This document shows, piece after piece, positions 1 through 5,725 of a stretch of 5,725 nt of DNA. Source of the stretch: Bacillaceae bacterium. GTDB taxonomy: Bacteria > Bacillota > Bacilli > Bacillales_A > Planococcaceae. The translations under genes were made by a program, and so were the position numbers. The notes beneath the pieces are model-generated. The model ran no database searches. It saw only the letters and a program-made list of their open reading frames with translations, and was not told the DNA's origin. Within the stretch, counting starts at the first letter, position 1. Each line of letters opens with the position of its first letter. The stretch covers positions 1-5,725 of the forward strand of contig JASLGI010000262.1 in NCBI GenBank assembly GCA_030149685.1, given 5' to 3'.

Positions 1-3000
1 TGTTAGAAGCGTTTGCAAATGTACGTCCTGATATTGTTTCTGTGTATACTTATGACGATGAAGGAGTAATCTTTTCTAGTTATGCAGTATCGATAAGAGA
101 TGTACAAGTAGTATTAGCAGGTTCTACTGAAGAAGTGACTGTTGATTACATAGGTCGTCTTCGTAACTTTGTAAGTGATCGTCAAAAAGGTTGGGAAGAT
201 AAAGCGTTATTTAGTGTTACAGCTGAAAGTTTAGATACTTTATCTGGTGGTGGTGCTAACTTGCAAAATCGTGGAATGCCCCTGCATACAGACTCTTTGA
301 TTACTCAATTGCGTCAAGATATTAAAGAGAGTAATTTAAAGGCATCGGAACAAGTAATACTTTTAGATGTTTTGAGAGACTTACAAGATTTAGATCGTAT
401 TATGGGTATTCCATTAAACGACTTTTCTGAAGTGCTGTCAATTTTGGAAAAAGGGAAAATTGACTCTGTTGACTATCGAGGATTGGAATTATTTGAAGAT
501 CCCGAATTAGAAAACTTTCCTGAGAAAGAGATAGAAAAAAGACTTCAAAGAAACAGAGAAACATTTCGAGATATTCAAGACGCGCACCAAAGAGGCGAAC
601 CTGAAGAAATATTAGAAAAAATGTTCACGGATAATGGAGTGAAAAGATTTAAAAAAGAAGATTGGCATGAAGAAACGTTTCCTAATGTGCACAAGGAAAT
701 GGAAAGGTTCCAAAAGACTCAAAAGTCAAAGAAAGTAACTGTAGAATCAGTAGAATTGCTTTCTGATGATGCTTCATTGTGGTTGAGACATCCTGGAGAA
801 ACTGCTGCGAAGAAACGCCAAAATATGATTTTAATTTTTAACCCTAAGCAACTTGACGATTTGATAGTACGAATAAAATTTGATTTTGAAGGCGCAGTGA
901 CGAGTTTAAATAAAGAATATTTAAATGTGCGTAAAAAAGATACTGAAAAAGTAGATGCAAAAGTAAGTTCTAAATTTTTAACCCTTTCTATTAATCCTTC
1001 GAGACAAGCTGAGTTTATGCGAGTAGATTATAAGCATGATAAAAAAGCTAGTTTAGGTGCAAGCTTTCATATTTGTGTCATACCTTGGAGAAAGGAGTAC
1101 CTAGAGCCGATTCGATCTAAGTATGAAATTGATGTACCTAAAGAATCTTTACGTTTAAAAATAGACGATGCTCGTTTCAAAATAGGTTTAGACCAAGGAA
1201 TACTCAAAGCCCCTGAACAAATTGTAATTGATCAATCTGATATAGATTTATCATTAGATTTACAAAATAACTATTATGATATCTCGCTTACAGCAGCTGC
1301 ATTTCCAGAGGGATCGTCAGCGAATGTGTGTGTTGAATATGATGGGTCGAATCTATCTCTCGTTATACCGGATGATGAATCGAAATCAGTTCCTTTATCT
1401 GGAGAGCAAGTACAAGAGCGGATAAGAGAAGAGCAAGAAGATATCAAGTGGGTCGATGAAAATTTATTCGTTCAAGGAACTTATGAATTTTATGGTGCTG
1501 AATCGTATCGAACATATTTTGAGTACGAAGCACAATGGATTGCTGAGAGAATGGCTTTTGCTCGTTTAGTTTCAGGGAGTTTAGAAGAAGAAGAAATTGA
1601 GCTAAGTCCGAACTTACAGAAGGCTTATGAAGATTTCTTAAGTTATTTTGACGCTCAAAGCATTCCTAGTTTGACATATTCAAGTACTGAATTTCGAGAG
1701 GTTGCTATTTCGTATATTAGAGCGTACATCGCAGAAGTTCAGAAATTAGAAGCCAATCAGCCAGCAAGACAATTTGGGGTAGATCTTTCACGTTTAGGCA
1801 TTATTGATACGACGAGTGGATTTTATTTTACAGCATTCCACCCTTTACTTGTAGCTTATCGTTTAAAGAGACACGGTATGTTAAATGATGATTCCCTAGA
1901 GCGAGTTATCACGCAGAGGTTAGGTGCTGAATCGCTTGTTCCATTTATGAGTAGAGATCGTTTATATCGTCCAGAAACTGTTCGAGAGGTTCCGGATTGG
2001 TTACATTTTCGACCGATTGAAGAATTAACGGTTGCAGATTCTCAAAAGTTTGTTTCTAACGTTATTTTTGATAAGATGCGTCAATTTAAAAACCATTTCG
2101 GCTATTTGTTTTTACCAGGTTCACAAGCACCATTTTTAATTAATGTTATTAATTTGCCGGATGATCAAGAAGTATTAAAAGGAATTCTTGAGTTCTTATT
2201 AGAAGAAATTAAGAAAGTAGGCCCTGAATATTTAAAAGATATTGAAGTCACCCTTTATACGGATCAGAGAGTTTCAAGTGCATTTGATGAGTTTTCAAAG
2301 TTAGAGACAGTAAAAGATGTAGAAAGAAAATATAATGTGCGGTTAAAAGTAGGGGCATACGAAGCAGAAGATGTTTTGAGAGCTATTAGAAAGCATCTCT
2401 TCTATTTTAAAAAATATGATACAAATCGCAATTGGTCTATTGATTATGCGCACGTTACTTTTTATAAAATGTATGCAAAAGAACGTGTAGTTACTCAACA
2501 GATGACAGATATGCCTCATGATATAGCATTAGAAGGACTTTATACGAGTGTACCATCGACGAAAGATGGAGATATTTACCGTATGGGATTTGGCTTAAAA
2601 GGCTATGATATTGCAGAGAATTTATTACTTCAGACTGCAGCAGCAACAAATGAATTGATGGCTAATACTAAAAATGGCGGGAATGATTCTTATATCAAAG
2701 GGAATACGACGTATTTGCATATAGAAACAGTTGCTGAGAAAATGCTAAATGAGATTTTTGATAAGTCTCATTGGGTCACCTTCATTGAACCGTCTGTTGA
2801 TTTAGAGTTTTTCCAAGATTTCGATGAACTTATTATCATTCATTACAGTGACCAATACACATCTTCACAAAAGTATGATGCAATTACTGTCACAAATAAA
2901 TCGATGCAGTATAAAGATGTTATACGCAATTTTTTAGAATCAAAAGGAGTATCAAGAGAAGAGAAACAAATTACTCAAGCGATTCAAGCATTTAATGCAT

Positions 3001-5177
3001 ATAATGGCGAGTGGCTATTGCGTATTATCGGGTCTAAAGGATATGAGGATCGTGAGAAATTAAGTATTATATCAGGTGTTAAGTATATGGTTGCTTTGTT
3101 AGAACATCCTCAAATATTGTGGGTTCCTATTTCTTTGGAAGAGATTTTGCGAGTAGCAGGCGTTTTTGGATTAGGAAAACGCGACGGTGTATTTAGCGCA
3201 AAAAATTTAGGGTTAAAAGGTGCAACTAGTGATGATATCTTGCTTGTCGGCTTAGAGGATAAGGGAGATGTTGTTCACTTACACATTTATCCTGTAGAAG
3301 TGAAAATCGGTAAAATCACTCAAAGTGTAGTAAATAAAGCGAAAGAACAAGTAATGAGAACAAAAGAAGGAATTATTCAAGCATTAACATCAGAAGATCA
3401 AGGATCATTTGTCACTCAGTTTTACCAAACATTTATTTTACAACTTGTTGTAGCGAGCACTAAAAAAATGGCGCAAGGAGAATTATGGGGAAATCTCGAT
3501 TATACGTTATCTGATGAGATGATAGAGAAGTTATTTAAATTACAAATTCAAATTTCTACAGAACTCTATGATTCTATCGGAGAAGCAGGGATTTTATTGT
3601 TTGAATCCGGTTTGCTTGCTCGCAGCACCGCAATAGAAGATGGAGTGCAGTTGTATCATTTTCATGAAGAAGATGGCTACAATGGAATTGTTACCGCTTA
3701 TGAGGATGTGTTTGATTGGTTACACAACCAAGATAATGATTTCATTAGAGAGAAGTTTTTAAAGAATATTTATCAGCCGACAAATATGCTCTTAAATGAT
3801 GAACCTCTAAATACCGAAAAAGAAGATATTGATCATGTAGAAGATCGTCGTACGCAAAATCAAAATTCATTAACAGAAGAAAATGATGTGAGTATTCAAG
3901 AAGAACATCGGAAACCAACAGAAAAAATAAATGTACAACGACCGATAGAATCAGCTCCATTAGTTGAAACAAATATTCAACCTGAGGTAAAAAGCGGAGA
4001 TTCAGCAGAAACAGTAGAGTTTACTACTCGTTTACACTCTAAACCAATTGAAAAAGTACGCTTGAAAATAGGTACTGCAGAAGGCACAACAAAAGATATT
4101 TATTGGGAGTACGGTCATCGAGAGTTAGCCAACCGTCATATGTTGATTGTCGGAAAATCAGGTCAAGGTAAAACATATTTCATGCAGGCGCTTTTAATGG
4201 AACAAGCATTGCAAGGAATTCCAAGTATTATTATTGATTACACAGATGGTTTTTTACCAAATCAATTAGAGGAAACATTTAATGAAGCACTAGCAGGAAA
4301 AGTGAAGCATCGAGTGGTCATTCAGCAGAAGTTACCAATCAATCCATTCACCCAACATGAAGCGGATTATGGTGGTATCTTAATGAAAGAACAGTCAATT
4401 GATGTTGCTACGAGAATGAAGAGTGTCTTTAAGAGTTCGTACAATTTAGGTGCTCAGCAAGAAAATGCGATTTATGAAGCAACAATGGAGGGCCTCAAAA
4501 AGTACGGCGATCAAAACTTCTCTATCCGTCATTTAGGTGAGCAGTTGCGAGAGATGGATGATAATCCAGCTGCTGGTACTACGCTGTCTCGTATTCGTCC
4601 GCTAGTTGATCGTAATCCATTCATTCAAGGTGAAACGATTGATTGGAAAGAACATTTAGAAAGTGATGGAGAGATTTTAATTTTACAGTTAACAGGTTTT
4701 GATCGACAAGAACAAGTGTTGCTAACAGAGTTTGTTCTATGGGACCTTTGGAATTATTCGTTACGTGAAGGGACAAAAGATATTCCATTAACAGTTGTAA
4801 TGGATGAAGCACAAAACTTGGATCATCGTGAGAATTCTCCATCAGCAAAAGTTTTAACAGAAGGAAGAAAGTTTGGTTGGTCAGGCTGGTATGCAACGCA
4901 AATTGTGAAGTCTCAATTTGATAAAGATGAAGTTGCGCGCCTTCAAAACACTGGTCAAAAGGTATATTTCTTACCACCAGATGATGAGATTCCAGGTATC
5001 GCCAAGAATTTAGAAGATGAACGTTATGATCGTAGTTATTGGGAAATGAAATTACGCAGTTTGCGAAAGGGACAATGTATCGTGCATGGACCGCATTTAC
5101 AGTCAGATGGTACACTTTCTCGAAGTGAACCAGTTGTTGTCAATGTTAGTTCATTAGAAGAACGTTTGAAAGAATAA
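1..5177 (+). CDS. dptH: DNA phosphorothioation-dependent restriction protein DptH (DndH), HerA-like ATPase, 5' partial
   Basis: Role: the large ATPase subunit of the DptF-DptG-DptH complex, which in known Dnd systems restricts DNA lacking phosphorothioate modification; it should be cytoplasmic, and I see no signal peptide or membrane segment. The frame is open from base 3 with no stop upstream. The GTG at 42 has no Shine-Dalgarno sequence and sits inside conserved-looking sequence, so the real start is outside the window. Numbering residues from that GTG: an N-terminal block with WEDKALF and RGMPL (about 50-85); a middle region with FHPLL (599-603), WVTFIEPSVDLEFF (from 911) and HYSDQ (from 934); a PD-(D/E)XK-like set E1033/E1034, D1065, E1086, K1088; a polar linker (about 1245-1326); and a HerA/FtsK ATPase with Walker A GKSGQGKT (1371-1378), an acidic strand ending at D1399, Walker B VVMDEAQ (D1588, E1589) and an ATQ motif (1618-1620). 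Size, domain order and the ATPase fit DptH. The alternative is another giant HerA-type defence ATPase. The ATPase class is near certain; the DptH name is by recall of the family. Confidence 0.78.
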   Translation, partial: LEAFANVRPDIVSVYTYDDEGVIFSSYAVSIRDVQVVLAGSTEEVTVDYIGRLRNFVSDRQKGWEDKALFSVTAESLDTLSGGGANLQNRGMPLHTDSLITQLRQDIKESNLKASEQVILLDVLRDLQDLDRIMGIPLNDFSEVLSILEKGKIDSVDYRGLELFEDPELENFPEKEIEKRLQRNRETFRDIQDAHQRGEPEEILEKMFTDNGVKRFKKEDWHEETFPNVHKEMERFQKTQKSKKVTVESVELLSDDASLWLRHPGETAAKKRQNMILIFNPKQLDDLIVRIKFDFEGAVTSLNKEYLNVRKKDTEKVDAKVSSKFLTLSINPSRQAEFMRVDYKHDKKASLGASFHICVIPWRKEYLEPIRSKYEIDVPKESLRLKIDDARFKIGLDQGILKAPEQIVIDQSDIDLSLDLQNNYYDISLTAAAFPEGSSANVCVEYDGSNLSLVIPDDESKSVPLSGEQVQERIREEQEDIKWVDENLFVQGTYEFYGAESYRTYFEYEAQWIAERMAFARLVSGSLEEEEIELSPNLQKAYEDFLSYFDAQSIPSLTYSSTEFREVAISYIRAYIAEVQKLEANQPARQFGVDLSRLGIIDTTSGFYFTAFHPLLVAYRLKRHGMLNDDSLERVITQRLGAESLVPFMSRDRLYRPETVREVPDWLHFRPIEELTVADSQKFVSNVIFDKMRQFKNHFGYLFLPGSQAPFLINVINLPDDQEVLKGILEFLLEEIKKVGPEYLKDIEVTLYTDQRVSSAFDEFSKLETVKDVERKYNVRLKVGAYEAEDVLRAIRKHLFYFKKYDTNRNWSIDYAHVTFYKMYAKERVVTQQMTDMPHDIALEGLYTSVPSTKDGDIYRMGFGLKGYDIAENLLLQTAAATNELMANTKNGGNDSYIKGNTTYLHIETVAEKMLNEIFDKSHWVTFIEPSVDLEFFQDFDELIIIHYSDQYTSSQKYDAITVTNKSMQYKDVIRNFLESKGVSREEKQITQAIQAFNAYNGEWLLRIIGSKGYEDREKLSIISGVKYMVALLEHPQILWVPISLEEILRVAGVFGLGKRDGVFSAKNLGLKGATSDDILLVGLEDKGDVVHLHIYPVEVKIGKITQSVVNKAKEQVMRTKEGIIQALTSEDQGSFVTQFYQTFILQLVVASTKKMAQGELWGNLDYTLSDEMIEKLFKLQIQISTELYDSIGEAGILLFESGLLARSTAIEDGVQLYHFHEEDGYNGIVTAYEDVFDWLHNQDNDFIREKFLKNIYQPTNMLLNDEPLNTEKEDIDHVEDRRTQNQNSLTEENDVSIQEEHRKPTEKINVQRPIESAPLVETNIQPEVKSGDSAETVEFTTRLHSKPIEKVRLKIGTAEGTTKDIYWEYGHRELANRHMLIVGKSGQGKTYFMQALLMEQALQGIPSIIIDYTDGFLPNQLEETFNEALAGKVKHRVVIQQKLPINPFTQHEADYGGILMKEQSIDVATRMKSVFKSSYNLGAQQENAIYEATMEGLKKYGDQNFSIRHLGEQLREMDDNPAAGTTLSRIRPLVDRNPFIQGETIDWKEHLESDGEILILQLTGFDRQEQVLLTEFVLWDLWNYSLREGTKDIPLTVVMDEAQNLDHRENSPSAKVLTEGRKFGWSGWYATQIVKSQFDKDEVARLQNTGQKVYFLPPDDEIPGIAKNLEDERYDRSYWEMKLRSLRKGQCIVHGPHLQSDGTLSRSEPVVVNVSSLEERLKE
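3138..3305 (+). other. PD-(D/E)XK nuclease-like motif region within DptH
   Basis: Within the large protein, a helix-like segment with two glutamates (E1033, E1034) precedes a glycine-rich turn. It is followed by a strand starting at D1064-D1065 (DDILLVGLE) and then a strand ending in PVEVKIG, where E1086 and K1088 form the E-X-K signature. This order (E, then D, then ExK at the end of the next strand) is that of the PD-(D/E)XK nuclease fold. A following amphipathic helix containing KEQVMRT also fits. The motif is read directly from sequence; nuclease activity is inferred. Confidence 0.6.
4056..5150 (+). other. C-terminal HerA/FtsK-type ATPase domain of DptH
   Basis: The domain runs from about residue 1339 to the end of the protein. 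A short beta-rich lead-in reaches Walker A, GKSGQGKT, encoded at 4152-4175. IIIDYTDGF follows, with D1399 at the position where HerA proteins carry an acidic residue after strand two. Walker B VVMDEAQ has its D-E pair encoded at 4803-4808. EGRKFGWSGWYATQ follows, matching the E-x-R-K-(F/Y)-G ... ATQ pattern of HerA-like translocases. Such domains normally form hexameric rings that move along double-stranded DNA. The domain assignment is strong; the oligomeric state is inferred from the family. Confidence 0.88.
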
Positions 5178-5183
5178 ATGAAT

Positions 5184-5221
5184 CCCCTTGCTACGATTGT
5201 TAAAGCAAGGGGTTATTTTTT
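5184..5221 (+). terminator. Rho-independent terminator after dptH
   Basis: A perfect 9-bp stem pairs CCCCTTGCT (5184-5192) with AGCAAGGGG (5204-5212), with an 11-base loop between. It is followed by TTATTTTTT (5213-5221), a good U-run. It starts 6 bases after the dptH stop codon, so it should end the transcript that carries dptH and separate it from the next gene. The A residues downstream give only weak symmetry, so I see no clear bidirectional function. Confidence 0.92.
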
Positions 5222-5240
5222 AAAAATTAAATAAAGATAG

Positions 5241-5257
5241 CATTTTTTGCAAAAATG
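5241..5257. repeat. Inverted repeat upstream of the HNH-type gene, possible operator
   Basis: CATTTTTTGCAAAAATG reads as two perfect 7-base arms (CATTTTT and AAAAATG) around TGC. It also contains an exact 12-base palindrome, TTTTTGCAAAAA, at 5244-5255. It lies 45 bases before the next start codon, downstream of the terminator U-run, where an operator or promoter-region binding site would be expected. The sequence is AT-rich, so simple A and T runs could give this by chance. No regulator gene is visible in the window. Confidence 0.35.
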
Positions 5258-5285
5258 AATGGAGTACTTTTGACAAACTATGACG

Positions 5286-5298
5286 AAAGTGAGTGATG
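5286..5298 (+). promoter_or_regulatory. Weak ribosome-binding region for the HNH-type gene
   Basis: AAAGTGAGTGATG resembles the full Bacillus-type anti-anti-SD string AAAGGAGGTGATC at 9 of 13 positions, but the GGAGG core is broken to TGAG. The contiguous GTGAT (5293-5297) can still pair with the 16S 3' tail. The spacing to the ATG at 5303 is normal for an aligned core. An in-frame TGA at 5294-5296 rules out any earlier start in this frame, so ATG 5303 is the first available start. Initiation is probably modest. Confidence 0.45.
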
Positions 5299-5302
5299 GG
5301 GA

Positions 5303-5725
5303 ATGAGAAAAAAAACGATAAAGAATCCTGCGTGGACGGAAGAAGAAATGATTTTGGCTTTAGATGTATACTTTAAACTCTCTCCTAATCAACTTCATAA
5401 GCAAACGAGACGGGTATTAGATTTGAGTGTGTTATTAAACCATTTGGATGTTCACGGTGTTGCATCGACATCTAAAAGCTTTAGAAATCCGACAGGTGTT
5501 GCAATGATTTTGCAAAACATAGCAGGTATTGATCCTAGTGTGAATCGTAAAGGACTTTCAAATGCGAGTAAACTAGCACGTACAATGTTTCAAAAGTATC
5601 ATACGCAGCAAGAAACATTGCACAAAATCGCTTGGGAAATAAAAGATTCTGTTCGTGATCCAATGATTCGCTACGGCCTTCATCGTTATGGAGAAGCTAA
5701 TGGAGGAGAGCTGAGCAATTTTGTT
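5303..5725 (+). CDS. HNH endonuclease-family protein, N-terminal part only (3' partial)
   Basis: The frame stays open for 141 codons from ATG 5303 to the right edge. The N-terminus carries KNPAWTEEEMILALDVYF, then a helix around LDLSVLLNHLDVHG (residues 39-52), FRNPTGVAMILQNIAGIDP (60-78), KGLSNASKLARTMFQKY (83-99) and LHKIAWEIKDS (106-116). This pattern (NPxWTxEExILALDxYF, RNPxGVxMxLxN, KGL..xSKL) is the N-terminal domain I recognise from McrA-like HNH endonucleases, usually about 250-350 residues long with the HNH zinc site at the C-terminus. That catalytic part is beyond the window, so nuclease function is inferred. An alternative start at ATG 5348 would cut into the domain, and an in-frame stop at 5294 excludes anything earlier. 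The gene follows the dptH terminator, so it is probably transcribed on its own. It could instead carry another C-terminal effector. Confidence 0.72.
   Translation, partial: MRKKTIKNPAWTEEEMILALDVYFKLSPNQLHKQTRRVLDLSVLLNHLDVHGVASTSKSFRNPTGVAMILQNIAGIDPSVNRKGLSNASKLARTMFQKYHTQQETLHKIAWEIKDSVRDPMIRYGLHRYGEANGGELSNFV

Noticed and set aside
42..44. GTG at 42 as the true start of the large gene
   Set aside because: The frame is open for 13 further codons to the window edge, no Shine-Dalgarno sequence precedes the GTG, and the sequence on both sides reads like continuous folded protein.
3745..3972. 75-codon open frame on the minus strand, rich in leucine
   Set aside because: It is antisense to the glutamate- and asparagine-rich linker; the hydrophobic look comes from reading GAA/GAT-rich sequence in reverse.
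3774..4142. Internal translation start that would make a separate ATPase-only protein
   Set aside because: The in-frame ATG codons near the linker and just before Walker A have no convincing Shine-Dalgarno sequence upstream.
4621..5115. 164-codon open frame on the minus strand
   Set aside because: It lies entirely antisense to the Walker B half of the ATPase domain, has no recognisable motif, and is explained by the codon bias of the real gene.
5270..5275. Exact TTGACA as a -35 box for the HNH-type gene
   Set aside because: A -10 box 17 bases later would be GTGATG (5293-5298), which does not resemble TATAAT, and transcription would start inside the coding region.
5271..5290. Direct repeat TGACAAACTA / TGACGAAAGT
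   Set aside because: Only 6 of 10 positions match, which is not enough to call a repeat or iteron.

Overview
The window looks like AT-rich chromosomal or island DNA from a low-GC Gram-positive bacterium of the Bacillus type. This rests on codon choice (heavy use of A/T third positions), a classic stem plus U-run terminator, and a Bacillus-like ribosome-binding region. No marker gene fixes the species.

Almost the whole window (1-5177) is one very large plus-strand gene that is already open at the left edge, so its true start lies upstream. At least 1724 codons are visible. I read it as DptH (also called DndH), the giant ATPase subunit of the DptFGH/DndFGH restriction complex. That complex attacks DNA lacking the phosphorothioate marks made by the DndABCDE modification enzymes. 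Visible parts, in order, are a conserved N-terminal region, a long middle region with an HPL motif, a PD-(D/E)XK nuclease-like motif set near residues 1033-1088, a charged linker at about 1245-1326, and a C-terminal HerA/FtsK-type ATPase with clear Walker A and Walker B motifs.

A strong Rho-independent terminator (5184-5221) lies 6 bases after the stop codon and closes the operon. An intergenic stretch of about 80 bases with a notable inverted repeat (5241-5257) follows. A second plus-strand gene starts at 5303 and runs off the right edge. Its 141 visible residues match the N-terminal domain common in McrA-like HNH endonucleases, so it is probably a second restriction-type nuclease in the same defence island; its catalytic HNH domain lies outside the window.

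If the DptH reading is right, dptF, dptG and the dnd modification genes should lie upstream, outside the window. The downstream HNH gene would be a separately transcribed defence gene. It might sense modified or phosphorothioated DNA, but the visible sequence cannot show that.
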